Below, in pieces: positions 20,450-29,368 of a stretch of 64,000 nt of DNA. Source of the stretch: Bog-473 sp963764305 (GTDB lineage: Bacteria; Actinomycetota; Acidimicrobiia; Acidimicrobiales; RAAP-2). Below the pieces are notes generated by a model. That model searched no databases. It was not told the origin of the DNA and saw only the letters and a program-made list of their open reading frames with translations. How positions within the stretch are numbered: the first letter of the stretch is position 1; each line of letters begins with the position of its first letter. A program made the position numbers and the translations under genes. The stretch spans positions 1 through 64,000 of the forward strand of contig CAVXSD010000006.1 of the NCBI GenBank assembly GCA_963764305.1, given 5' to 3'.

Positions 20450-21752
20450 ATGCTCACACATGGGGAAGACGTGGAAGCACATGCACTCAGAAGCAGGGGC
20501 TGGACTATCTCGGCGATCGCCCGCCACCTCGGCCGGGACCGCAAGACCGTCCGGGCCTACATCAACGGGGAGCGGGTCCCCGGCGTCCGGGCCAAGACGG
20601 CGCCGGACCCGCTCGAGCCGTTCACGAAGTACCTGACAGCGCGGTTTGTCGACGACCCGCACATCTGGGCGTCTGCCCTCTATGACGAGGTCAGGCGGCT
20701 CGGCTATCCGCTGAGCTACCCGAGCTTCGCCCGCCAGGTGCGCCTGGCCGGACTCCGGCCCCACTGCGAGGCCTGTCACGGCGTCAAAGGCCGCGACACC
20801 ATCGAGATCGACCATCCACCAGGCGAAGAGATCCAGTGGGACTGGTTCGAGAGACGCAACGCCCCGTGGGATGCCACGGCCTACGTGCTCTTGGGCACGC
20901 TGCCGCACTCATCCAAGGTGCGCGGCGTGCTGGCCGAGAAGATGGACCAGGCCCATCTCATCGAGGCCATGGACGAAGTGCTCCGGCGCCTGGGCGGAAC
21001 AGCCCGGGTGTGGCGGACGGACCGTCTGGCGACCGTGATCGTGCCGGGGACGAGGGACGTCCAGCCGTCCTTCGCCCCCGTCGCCAAGCACTACGGGGCC
21101 ATCGTCGAACCCTGCCCGCCGAGGCGTGGGAACCGAAAGGGGGCGGTCGAGTCCTCGGTGCGCTTCGTGTCTGGTCGCTGGTGGCGCACCATGGGAGCAA
21201 CGAACCCCGAGGAGGCCCAGCGCTCCCTCGACGTCTTCTGCGCCACCATCGGCGACGAGCGCGAGCGCAGGGGACCGGGCGGCGAACGCACCACTGTCGC
21301 TGAGCTGGCTGACTCCGAGCCCCTGCTCGCCCTCCCGGCAGTCCCGTTCCCGGCCACCACCGAGGTCTCCCGCACCGTCGCCGACAATGCCAGCATCGCC
21401 TTCCGAGGCAACCGCTACTCGGTGCCGCCGGGCCTCGCCGGCTCCATCCTGCTCGTCAGACACCGGCTCTCGTCTCCGACCATCGACGTGGTGGCACCCT
21501 CGGGGGTCATCCTCGGTCACCCATCGCCTCGCCCCGGCGGGATCGGGCGCGCTGGTGCGCAGCCGAGAGCACAAAGAAGCGCTCGAGGCCGCCGTGCTCA
21601 GTGCCTTTTCCACGGCCCGTCCGTGCGACAAGAAGGCCAACCGGCCACCGGGCCGAGAGGCACTCGAAGAGGCAGCCCGACTGCTCGGGCCCATCGGGCG
21701 TGAGCCCAGTGTCGACCTCAGTGTCTATGACGAGATCGCGGAGGGACGATGA
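20450..21752 (+). pseudogene. istA: IS21 transposase IstA, one frameshift
   Basis: DDE transposase. N-terminal helix-turn-helix: GWTISAIARHLGRDRKTVRA (residues about 17-37). The catalytic core includes EEIQWDWFE (first Asp), VWRTDRLATVIVPG (second acid region) and PRRGNRKGAVESSVRFV (Glu). One frame runs to about 21530, then the normal C-terminus (SREHKEALEAAVLSAFSTAR ... VYDEIAEGR) appears in another frame and ends at 21752, overlapping istB by ATGA. A one-base indel near 21520-21545 is enough to explain it. Confidence 0.85.
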
Positions 21753-22536
21753 GCGAGTCCTCCACCTATCAAGAGATCCGCAGCCACCTGGCCTACCTGC
21801 GTCTGGGTGCTGCCGCCGAAGCGCTGCCCGGAGAACTCGAGCATGCTCGCAAGGAGGGACTGGGGCACTCGGAGTTCTTGGCTCGCCTCCTCGAGGTCGA
21901 GGTGAGCGCCACCGAGATCAGACGCCCGCCGGCCTCGAGCGCTTCGCCTGCCTGCCTTCCCCGTGGACACTCGACGACTTCGACTTCAGTGCCCAGCCCT
22001 CGGTCGACAAGAAGTTGATGAGCGAGCTGGGGACGCTGCGCTTCTTAGAAGACGCCACCAACGTGCTCTTGATCGGGCCACCCGGTGTCGGCAAGACCAT
22101 GCTGGCCGTTGGACTGGCCCGGGCGTCGATCAACGCCGGCTATCGGACCTACTACACGACGGCCGCCGATCTGGCCGCCCGCTGTCACCGCGCCGCCCTC
22201 GAAGGCAGGTGGGCCACCACCATGCGCTTCTTCGCCGGGCCGCGACTCTTGGTCATCGACGAGGTGGGCTACCTGCCGCTGCAGAGCGAGGCGGCCGCCG
22301 CGCTCTTCCAGGTCATCACCCAGCGCTATCTCAAGAGCTCCATCGTCATGACCACCAATCTCGGTGTTGGCTCATGGGGGAAGATCTTCGACGACCCGAT
22401 GGTGGCCGCCGCCATGCTCGATCGCCTGTTGCACCGCAGCGTCGTGTTCAACATCGACGGCGAGAGCTACCGGATGCGCTCCCATCGGGCCCGCACCGAG
22501 AAGCTCAGAAAGGGGGTCACGAAGGGCAACGAGTAA
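21749..22536 (+). pseudogene. istB: IS21 helper ATPase IstB, one frameshift
   Basis: AAA+ helper of the transposase. MSESSTYQEIRSHLAYLRLG to EVEVSATEIR is in the first frame; after a small indel near 21915-21925 the protein goes on in another frame with FACLPSPWTLDDFDFSAQPS, Walker A GPPGVGKTMLA (about 22079) and Walker B LLVIDEVGYLPLQ (about 22250), ending GVTKGNE. Several bases of the usual E(R)R-x-AG-LERF linker are missing at the break. Confidence 0.85.
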
Positions 22537-22565
22537 AATGAAGGAAAACTCACCGGTCAGTCAAC

Positions 22566-22613
22566 TGGGGAATTTCGTTGATCGCCCCTGGGGAGTTTCG
22601 GAAATCGGCGGCA
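22566..22613 (-). repeat. IS21 right terminal repeat
   Basis: Read on the minus strand it begins TGCCGCCGATTTCCGAAACT and carries GAAACTCCCCA and GAAATTCCCCA, mirroring the left end. It lies about 30 bases beyond the istB stop. Confidence 0.7.
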
Positions 22614-22775
22614 TTACCGCCACTCGTGGCGAACACGAAGCAAGAGTCCTCCGATGAGCCTTATGACCCCCGGCCTTCCAGTGTCCCTCAAAAGTGACAA
22701 TGCTCTGGAGGATCATGGTTGCATTGCTGGTCCTCAATAGCTCAGGAGTGCTGGCAGGTCGCCCTGTCTCGCATA

Positions 22776-22904
22776 TTGACAGTGGCACGTCCGGCGATGG
22801 TCAAGGACCTCCATGTCGGATCGGACATCGAGTTCGACGATCGTGGAGAGCATGAACTCGAGGGTGCGCCCCGGTCCTGGGAACTGTTCGCCCTTGAGCC
22901 CTAG
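22776..22904 (+). pseudogene. Remnant of a class III adenylate/guanylate cyclase C-terminus
   Basis: VARPAMVKDLHVGSDIEFDD followed by RGEHELEGAPRSWELFALEP and a stop matches the last ~40 residues of actinobacterial class III cyclases ('vkdLvaGSgi.F.dRGeheLKGvpg.W.Lf'). Nothing of the catalytic domain is left upstream, where the IS21 element ends 160 bases away. A decayed stump. Confidence 0.6.
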
Positions 22905-22996
22905 AACCGCTGACCGATTCCTAGCCGGTACCGGGCAGAACCAAGTGAAATCCACTTTGTCGGATCGGAGGGCGCTTTGGAAGCCACCCTCGTCCT

Positions 22997-23590
22997 TTAG
23001 GAGCCGGCCCCCTCTCCACTCTCGATGACCCTCGTAATTCGCCTGTCGGGCACAAGCCAGACGACAGCTACCCCGACGTATATCGCAATGGCTACCCATG
23101 GTTCGAAGAGCGCCACAACGATCGCCGCCACATATGCGATAGCCGAAAGCCGGCCCTTGCGGTCACTGCCAATCGCCACGGCCAATTGTGAACCCGCCGG
23201 ATGCAGTGCTAACAGCGCCCGAGTGAGCAGGAAGTAGGCGATAGCCGAAAGAAGCAGGACCAATCCGTACACGACCACCGGGGCGGTGTTACTCGGATGT
23301 TCACCCAACCACGCCGTGGCCGCGGGCGTCAGTGAGAGTGAGAACAGCAGTCCCATGTTCGCCCAGAGAACCCGACCATCGATGCGCTCAACGACGTGCA
23401 TCAGATGGTGGTGGTTATTCCAGTAAATGCCCAAGAAGGTGAAGCTCAAGGCGTAGACAAGGAACTTTGGCACTAGTGGCTTAAGGTCCCCGAAACCGTG
23501 GCCAGCAGGTGGCCGGAGATCGAGCACCATGATCGTCATGACGATCGCTATTACGGCATCTGTGAATGCTTCGAGCCGCCCTTTTGTCAC
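22997..23590 (-). CDS. TMEM175 family potassium channel-like protein
   Basis: 197 residues with six helices. VTKGRLEAFTDAVIAIVMTI is the RxxxFxDAVxAIxxT signature of bacterial TMEM175, whose first helix lines a K+ pathway without the usual GYG filter. Further helices: FLVYALSFTFLGIYWNNHHH, VVVYGLVLLLSAIAYFLL, AIAYVAAIVVALFEPWVAIA. GTG 23590 puts the signature at the N-terminus as usual; an alternative start lies seven codons up at 23611. Confidence 0.8.
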   Translation of the reverse strand: MTKGRLEAFTDAVIAIVMTIMVLDLRPPAGHGFGDLKPLVPKFLVYALSFTFLGIYWNNHHHLMHVVERIDGRVLWANMGLLFSLSLTPAATAWLGEHPSNTAPVVVYGLVLLLSAIAYFLLTRALLALHPAGSQLAVAIGSDRKGRLSAIAYVAAIVVALFEPWVAIAIYVGVAVVWLVPDRRITRVIESGEGAGS

Positions 23591-23732
23591 AGCGAGAGCA
23601 TCGCATACCAAGTTGCCGTTGACCGGGAATCGCCACGACCAAGACGACGTGAGCCCGGGGCCCCAGAATCAGTATGGAACGACCGGCTCCTCTGGCATCC
23701 GCATTTACGTGGATCATTCACTTGTGCGGTAA

Positions 23733-23801
23733 ACGGAGCCGGTGGCCATTGCCCGCGAGCTCGCGGGGTTCCTCTGGGCCGAGATGGTGGCTGAGGTCTG
23801 A
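23733..23801 (+). pseudogene. C-terminal stump of an IS110-family transposase
   Basis: TEPVAIARELAGFLWAEMVA then EV and a stop. The '(V/I)AxARELAGFLWA' ending is that of IS110/IS902 transposases. Only 22 codons remain. The following ~530 bases (23802-24332) hold no convincing gene and may be eroded flank of the same element. Confidence 0.5.
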
Positions 23802-24332
23802 CACCGTGGTCGTCCCGTCGCTCAGCGCGCGATCGGCGCCGCGTCTGAGCGAACCCTCCACGACGCACCGGAGCACTGCCGCAGCAGATCTGATCCTCGC
23901 CGGCGTTGCGCCCACCATCGTTTCTTGTGAGCGGTCACGGGCGCTCAGATTCTGAGGCAACCACCTGCGAATGGGCTTTACTACGATTCCGACTCGCGTA
24001 CATCAACCGGCGGTTCTCCGATCCACTGCGCTCCGGCGCGTCGTCGAGGTCTCGCTCGACCACCACCGCCATCGGCGCGGGGAGACGAGTAGCAGCCTCC
24101 ACCCCGGCGTCAACACCGTTCGTCCTCACCCTTCGGGCTCCGGGCGCTGCGTGTTGACCCCGTGGCCCCACCGACTGCTCAAGGACGATCAGGCGCCGCA
24201 CATCTGGTGCGTCGCGTCCAAAAGACAGTGATAGCGACATTCGCGCGGGAGGTTGACAGGCCGTTCCACATCAACGCCGGGATGTGGAGTTCAACAACTG
24301 GTTGGGACGACTACAGATTCACCCGCCCAATG
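23802..24332. other. Non-coding stretch between IS110 stump and IS3 element
   Basis: No frame has a start, family motif and even codon use. It may be worn IS110 downstream sequence. I see no RNA gene. Confidence 0.4.
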
Positions 24333-24413
24333 GCATTGACCGGGTCCCCGTGAGCTGATCCACCCCTTGTGCGAGTCCGAGCCCCACGATGTGGGGAAGG
24401 AGGACAGCACGAC

Positions 24414-24691
24414 ATGAAGAGACGGCGCCACACGCCCGAGCAGGTGATCCGGAATTGGCCGAGGGCGAGAAGCTCCTCGGAGAGGGCAAGTCGATCGAGG
24501 AGGTGGTCCGTCACCTCGAGATCACCGAGTCGACCTGGCACCGCTGGCGCAACCAGTACGGGGGCATGAAGGCCGACGACGCCAAGGAGCTGCGTGAGCT
24601 GCGCAAGGAGAACGCGGAGTTGAAGAAGCTGCTGGCCGAGGCCGAGCTGGACAAGGCGATGCTCAAGGAGATCAACCGGGGAAACTTCTGA
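24414..24691 (+). pseudogene. IS3 OrfA (helix-turn-helix), one-base deletion
   Basis: MKRRRHTPEQVIR is in the ATG frame; the rest, LAEGEKLLGEGKSIEEVVRH then LEITESTWHRWRNQYGG and the leucine-zipper KELRELRKENAELKKLLAEA, is in another frame. Restoring one G at about 24456 (CGGAA-TTGG to CGGAAGTTGG) joins them into a standard 93-residue OrfA ending INRGNF at 24691. A short RBS (AAGGAGG) lies 11 bases ahead of the ATG. Confidence 0.8.
24679..24685 (+). promoter_or_regulatory. Programmed -1 frameshift site of the IS3 element
   Basis: G GGA AAC fits the X XXY YYZ slippery pattern exactly in OrfA phase (CGG GGA AAC TTC TGA). Slipping back one base lets ribosomes read CTT CTG ACC and enter the orfB frame, bypassing the orfA stop two codons later and giving the OrfAB fusion transposase. 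Confidence 0.65.
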
Positions 24692-25542
24692 CCCCGGACT
24701 GCCGGCGGCGGGCCGTCAGAGCCCTCTGCACGCAGTTCGGGGTGAGCGAACGGCGGGCCTGTCGGGTGCTCGGCCAGCCCAGATCGACCCAGCGCCTGGC
24801 CGCACCGGTCCCCTCCGACGACGAACTGGCGCTTCGGGCCTTCTTGCGCGACTTCGCCCGGCGGCGTCCGAGGTGGGGGTGGCGCAGGGCAGCGCTGGCG
24901 GCCAAGGCGGCCGGGTGGCGGGTGAACCCCAAGCGGGTCCACCGCCTCTGGATCACAGAAGGCCTGCGTGTGCCCTATCGCAAGCGCAAGAAGCCGCTGC
25001 GGGGCATCGGCAAGGCTATGGGTCCGTTCTGCCCGATCCGCCCGGACGTGGTCTGGGCCCTCGACTTCCAGTTCGACCAGACCTCAGACGGGAGGATGCT
25101 CAAGATCCTCAACGTCATCGACGAGTTCACGCGCGAGGCCCTCGCCACCGACGTCGCGCGTTCCATCGACGCCGACGGGGTCGTCGCCTGCCTCGAGCGC
25201 CTGGCCACAGAACGCGGCGCACCGGTCTTCGTCCGCTTCGACCACGGACCCGAGTTCATTGCCTACGCCGTGGCCGACTGGTGCCGCTTCAACGGGACGG
25301 GCACGGTGTTCATCGACCCGGGCTCACCATGGCAGAACGCCTGGATCGAGAGCTTCAACGGGAGGATGCGCGACGAGCACCTCAACGGCCAGCAGTTCGA
25401 CTCCTTGCTCGAGGCTCAGGTCCTCACCGAGGACTGGAGGATCGACTACAACATGAACAGGCCCCACTCGGCGCACGGCTGGCTCACCCCGGTCGAGTTC
25501 GTCGAGCAGTGGCTCAACCGACAGCAGCTACAGCTCGCATAG
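24685..25542 (+). CDS. IS3 OrfB, DDE transposase (rve domain)
   Basis: Catalytic half of the transposase, read by -1 frameshift from orfA or from an internal start (GTG 24742). HTH_21-type region FLRDFARRRPRWGWRRAALA, then the DDE core: VWALDFQFDQTSDGRM (first Asp), FVRFDHGPEFIAYAVADWC (second Asp; the usual DNGPEF is DHGPEF here), and WIESFNGRMRDEHLN (Glu). C-terminal RPHSAHGWLTPVEF is typical. About 285 residues, intact. Confidence 0.9.
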   Translation, partial: LLTPDCRRRAVRALCTQFGVSERRACRVLGQPRSTQRLAAPVPSDDELALRAFLRDFARRRPRWGWRRAALAAKAAGWRVNPKRVHRLWITEGLRVPYRKRKKPLRGIGKAMGPFCPIRPDVVWALDFQFDQTSDGRMLKILNVIDEFTREALATDVARSIDADGVVACLERLATERGAPVFVRFDHGPEFIAYAVADWCRFNGTGTVFIDPGSPWQNAWIESFNGRMRDEHLNGQQFDSLLEAQVLTEDWRIDYNMNRPHSAHGWLTPVEFVEQWLNRQQLQLA

Positions 25543-25618
25543 CGAGTGGCTCAACAATCGGGGCCCGGTCAGCATCTACCCATAACACAATGGAAGCCTT
25601 GTGATCGCACGAGAAGCT

Positions 25619-25804
25619 TCAGGCCGCTAGGGGCACGCACTCCGTGTCAACCGCTGTGACGGACTCACTCGGAGTCCCATGGCTGCGGGATATCGGTTCC
25701 GCCGTGCCACGACGGTGGTCGGCGTGTGACATCAGAACTAGCGGCAAGACTGCTAGCGCGACTGCCAGGACCATGAGGGGAATGCTGATCATCAAGAGTG
25801 CCAT
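25619..25804 (-). CDS. Small single-helix membrane protein
   Basis: 61 residues: MALLMISIPLMVLAVALAVL PLVLM forms one long helix at the N-terminus, then a polar tail (SHADHRRGTAEPISR). An AGGAGGA ribosome site lies about 30 bases above the ATG, a little far, and a 7-bp-stem hairpin (GCCCATC/GATGGGC, 25848-25863) sits in the leader. No family recognised. Confidence 0.5.
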   Translation of the reverse strand: MALLMISIPLMVLAVALAVLPLVLMSHADHRRGTAEPISRSHGTPSESVTAVDTECVPLAA

Positions 25805-25863
25805 TGATTCGTGGGAACCATAGGGAAGTGGGTTCCTCCTCCTGGTAGCCCATCGTGATGGGC

Positions 25864-27000
25864 GGAGGTACAGCGGAAGTTAAGACTCCTTGAGCGGTTC
25901 CTGAGCATCGCATTGCAGTTTGGTGAACAACTCCGACTCGTACAGGTCCTTCCTGTGAAATCTGTGAATCTTGAGCCCTGGGTGAGAGGCAGCGCGGCCT
26001 CAACCGTCTCCCCGCCACCTGCGTTGGCCGTGCGTCGGCGTTGCGGCCTTCGACGGGTCATGCGATGACGACGAGCGATGGGCTCGAACAGGGAAATGCC
26101 AGAAGAGCGTGAGCGCCTGACCGCCGGGTAGGGCTAAATGCCGCAGTTCATTGATACTGGCCGAACTCCCGGAGTCCGGCCCGGTCGGCCAAATGGTCAG
26201 GACAGCTCCACACACGCCACCAGCGTTCGCCTTTGGGACTGAACCACCGTCCCGTCCCGGACGGCTCCTGGCGGCAATGCGCGGCCTGGAGCTAGTGGGA
26301 GTCGACCATCTGCCAGCAGCGGCTAGGAATGGCCGTGAAGCCGGGGCACGTGTCGCCGGGCTCGGGCATCGGACGCATGGGGCGACCGTATACGGGGGGA
26401 CGATCAGGGTCCGCCCGCGGTCCAACCGAAGGCGGATGGTTGAACCGGTCACCGCCCCATCGGACCGTTGGCGACCGGTCTGATGACGCACACATCTCAG
26501 CCCACGCCCGTGGCGCGTGCAAGGTTGCATGAGGTCATCCGACTCGATACACCGCCTCCGCACCCTCATAGGCGATGACCGCGCGCCCGCCGATCGAATG
26601 GCTCATGGCGCGCCCGAGGCCCCCGAGCTGGATCACCTCCTACGCCGCGCTAAGTGGCACCCAGCGGGGCGCCTGCAGGGGTGTGGGGCAGGACACGTGT
26701 TCATCCGTGGCCAGAAGGCGGACTACGGGACCAGCAGGGCGCTGCGCGAGAACTCGGGGGAGTGGCGCTACTCCCCTCGCATTGCCCACCACTCGTCCCG
26801 ACGCTTCGAAGCGCCGATGATCCGTCGTCGACACCCACCTCCGCAACCTGCATATCCGTTGCTTACGCGGCCACTGCTACGGCAACCGCTCTCTGTCGAG
26901 CACGCCTCAACACCTCTTTTGCCGCGGGAGCGATGAGTTCCGACCCCTCCGCCGGTATGTATTGACGAGTTCTCCGGAATACCCCGGGCGAACCAAACAC
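25864..27000. other. 1.1 kb without a recognisable gene
   Basis: Frames on both strands are open for up to 190 codons because of GC content, but none gives a recognisable domain, a plausible start and an even third-position bias together. No terminal inverted repeats were found. It may be eroded island DNA. Confidence 0.4.
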
Positions 27001-27014
27001 AAGGGAGGAATCCG

Positions 27015-27425
27015 ATGTCAGACATTCGTGCGGAAGACGAGGCGGCCATCCAGGCCGTACTTGTTGACTCCTACAAGGCGTGGGAGGCTGGCGACGCCGA
27101 CGGCATGGTCGCCAACTACACCGGGGACGCGACAGCCATCATGACCGGCTCGCTCCGCGACAGCCGTGACGTGATCCGCGAGAACATGGCCCTCGCCTTC
27201 GAGGGGCCACTCAAGTCCAGCTCGACCTACAACAAGCAGCTCAGCCTCCGCTTCGTCGGCAGGGACGCCGCGATCGTCGTCAGCGAATCCGGCATCCTGT
27301 TCGGCGGCGAGACCGAAGTTCCGGACACCGGTAAGGTGAACGCGACCTGGGTCTTCGAGAAGCGGGACGGCCAGTGGCTGATCGCCGCCTATCACAACAG
27401 CCCGGTGCTGGCGCCTGGGCATTGA
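27015..27425 (+). CDS. SgcJ/EcaC-type SnoaL-like protein (DUF4440 fold)
   Basis: 136 residues of the NTF2-like fold: MSDIRAEDEAAIQAVLVDSY, KAWEAGDADGMVANYTGDAT, then TWVFEKRDGQWLIAAYHNSP. Members are cyclases, isomerases or ligand-binding proteins; the substrate is unknown. A strong RBS (GGGAGGAA) lies 6 bases ahead. It ends 25 bases before the ECF sigma factor, so the two are probably co-transcribed. Confidence 0.8.
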   Translation: MSDIRAEDEAAIQAVLVDSYKAWEAGDADGMVANYTGDATAIMTGSLRDSRDVIRENMALAFEGPLKSSSTYNKQLSLRFVGRDAAIVVSESGILFGGETEVPDTGKVNATWVFEKRDGQWLIAAYHNSPVLAPGH

Positions 27426-27450
27426 ACCCTGATAGGAGCGGAGAAGGGGC

Positions 27451-28485
27451 GTGAGCGTGACGACGAAGGTAGAAGGCTTCGATCGCCTGGTCGAACCGTT
27501 CCGGACGGAGCTGCTGGCGTACTGCTACCGGATGCTTGGCTCGGCTCACGACGCCGAGGACTTGGTCCAGGACACGTACCTGAGGGCGTGGCGGGCGCGG
27601 GAACAGTACGACGAGACACGTAGCTCGCTGCGCACCTGGCTCTACCGGATCGCGACGAACGCCTGCTTGACCGCCTTGGAGGTCCGCGGCCGCCGACCGC
27701 TGCCGTCGGGGCTGGTGGCCGCGACGGACCCGCTGGAGCCGCTTGTCCGGGGAGAGAACGTCGCCTGGCTCCAGCCCTTGCCGGACTCGTTGCTGGATGC
27801 GGGCGATCCGGCTAGAGCCGTGATCGACCGCAGCAGCCTGCGCTTGGCGTTCGCAGCCGCCCTGCAGCACCTGTCGGCGCGTCAGCGTGGTGCGCTGATC
27901 CTGCGTGACGTGCTGAGCTTCTCCGCGTCCGAGGCGGCGGAAATCCTCGGCACTACCGTCGTATCGGTGAACAGTTCCCTGCAGCGGGCGCGTGCCCGTG
28001 TGAAGGAAGTCGGGGTCGGGCAGGAACGTCTCAGCGAGCCGTCCGCTGCCGAGCAGCGCTCCTGGGTCGATCGCTACATGAAGGAGTTCGAGCACGCCGA
28101 CGTCGAGGGTCTCAAGCGGCTGCTCACCGAGGACGTGCTCATGGAGATGCCGCCGATGCTCAACTGGTTCGCCGGCCCCGGCAATTACGGCGTGTTCATG
28201 GAGTGGGTCTTCGGGCAGGCCGGAACGGACTGGTATCTGAAGGCGGTCGAGGCCAACGGCCAGCCCGGGTTCGCCGCCTATCGACGCGTCGGTGGCGGAT
28301 ACGAGCTTCACACGCTTCAGATATTCACCGTCACCGCCGAGGGCATCAGTCGGAACTCGGTGTTCCAGGATTCCGAGGTCTTCGCGTCTTTCGGTCTGGC
28401 AGTCAGACTCGACGCCCAGGGAATTGTCAATGTCGGGTCTTGTGTTTCGGCAGGTGAGGGGGATCGAGTGCCCATGCCACCGTGA
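27451..28485 (+). CDS. ECF RNA polymerase sigma factor with C-terminal SnoaL-like domain
   Basis: 344 residues. Region 2: FRTELLAYCYRMLGSAHDAE then DLVQDTYLRAWR (residues about 17-50), with RTWLYRIATNACLTALEVR as 2.4. Region 4: LQHLSARQRGALILRDVLSF and SASEAAEILGTTVVSVNSSL QRAR (about 130-180). From about 200 a SnoaL/NTF2-like domain (YMKEFEHADVEGLKRLLTED, WFAGPGNYGVFMEWVFGQ) extends to the end, as in SigG- and SigJ-like (ECF41/ECF56-type) factors, where it modulates activity in place of an anti-sigma factor. No anti-sigma gene is adjacent. Confidence 0.85.
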   Translation: MSVTTKVEGFDRLVEPFRTELLAYCYRMLGSAHDAEDLVQDTYLRAWRAREQYDETRSSLRTWLYRIATNACLTALEVRGRRPLPSGLVAATDPLEPLVRGENVAWLQPLPDSLLDAGDPARAVIDRSSLRLAFAAALQHLSARQRGALILRDVLSFSASEAAEILGTTVVSVNSSLQRARARVKEVGVGQERLSEPSAAEQRSWVDRYMKEFEHADVEGLKRLLTEDVLMEMPPMLNWFAGPGNYGVFMEWVFGQAGTDWYLKAVEANGQPGFAAYRRVGGGYELHTLQIFTVTAEGISRNSVFQDSEVFASFGLAVRLDAQGIVNVGSCVSAGEGDRVPMPP

Positions 28486-28590
28486 TTCCACAAGACACAC
28501 GGATGGGCATGCACGTATGCGCACCGACCCACCCGATGACCTGGACCGATGACCCGGCCTGTGGGCGCGGCGGCCTGATATGGAGCACGC

Positions 28591-29361
28591 GTGCCAGTGG
28601 CATCCGCGGTTTTGTCACACCTCGCTGCCATGCTCGGCGTCGTGGATGCGTGGCCGGCCGGCGAGGTGTTGGGACTCGATTTCGAGACGACGGGGATCGA
28701 CCGCTTCAACGACGTCCCGGTGTCGTATGCCCTCGTGTCGGTAGTGGAAGGGGTGGTGGTCAGGAGCTGGTCCGGCCTCATCGACCCCGGTCGTCCGATC
28801 CCTGCGGAGGCGACCGAGGTACATGGCATTTCGACGGAGCAGGCCCGAGACGGAGGCATGCCGCTCGGCGAGGCGGTTGCGCTGGTGTTCGACGCAGTGG
28901 TGGCCGCGTCACGTCGCGGTGTGCCGCTGGCCGGGATGAAACTCGACTACGACCTGACCATTCTGGAGATCCTGGCGCGCGACCGGTGCGGGTTCGGTCT
29001 CGTCGAGCGGGGCTGGCGTGGGCCCGTGCTCGACGCAGTCGTGATCGACCGCCACTTCGACCCCGAACGCGAAGGGAGACGGACGCTGGTCGACCTGTGT
29101 GCGCATTACGGAGTCGAGATTGGCAAGGCGCATGACGCCGCGGCGGACGCGACAGCTTCCATCGAGGTCCTGTTCGCTCTTGCCATGCGACACGAAGCGC
29201 TGTGGAAGTGCGACCTCGCCCGGCTCCATAACGACCAGATTGGCTGGCACCGGGAGTGGACCGCGAGCTACGACTCGTGGCGGCTGTCGGAGGGCATGAT
29301 CCCGATCGATCCCCGGGACTACGTGTGGCCGGTCGCCCCGGTGGTGCTGCCGGCAGCTTGA
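28591..29361 (+). CDS. DEDDh 3'-5' exonuclease (DnaQ-like)
   Basis: 256 residues. Exo I: LGLDFETTGIDRFNDVPVSY (Asp and Glu, residues about 28-36). Exo II: LAGMKLDYDLTILEIL (Asp). Exo III: KAHDAAADATASIEVLFAL (His and Asp, about 177-182). This is the stand-alone exonuclease form common in Actinobacteria, probably for DNA repair or RNA trimming. The GTG start follows GGAGCACGC. Confidence 0.85.
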   Translation: MPVASAVLSHLAAMLGVVDAWPAGEVLGLDFETTGIDRFNDVPVSYALVSVVEGVVVRSWSGLIDPGRPIPAEATEVHGISTEQARDGGMPLGEAVALVFDAVVAASRRGVPLAGMKLDYDLTILEILARDRCGFGLVERGWRGPVLDAVVIDRHFDPEREGRRTLVDLCAHYGVEIGKAHDAAADATASIEVLFALAMRHEALWKCDLARLHNDQIGWHREWTASYDSWRLSEGMIPIDPRDYVWPVAPVVLPAA

Positions 29362-29368
29362 GGTCCGA

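Larger units (their letters stand above)
20303..22613 (+). mobile_element. Complete IS21-family insertion sequence
   Basis: 2,311-bp element with TG...CA ends, istA and istB in tandem, and 4-bp target duplication TTAC (20299-20302 and 22614-22617). Imperfect terminal repeats of about 50 bp each hold two sub-repeats of the form GAANNTCCCCA about 22 bases apart, as IS21 ends do. One frameshift in each gene suggests a dead copy, if the bases are right. Confidence 0.85.
24337..25571 (+). mobile_element. Complete IS3-family insertion sequence
   Basis: 1,235-bp element. Ends are inverted repeats beginning TGACCGGGTCCCCG on the left and TGACCGGGCCCCGA on the right (minus strand 25571-25558). It is flanked by GCAT on both sides (24333-24336 and 25572-25575), a 4-bp target duplication. 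Holds orfA and orfB with a -1 slippery site between them. Confidence 0.85.

Noticed and set aside
23802..24332. Possible IS110 guide (bridge) RNA region
   Set aside because: Only the last codons of the transposase remain and no boundary or complementary loops could be identified.
26000..26569. 190-codon minus-strand frame in the gap before the SnoaL-like gene
   Set aside because: No start site with ribosome signal, no domain, and similar-length frames exist on the other strand.
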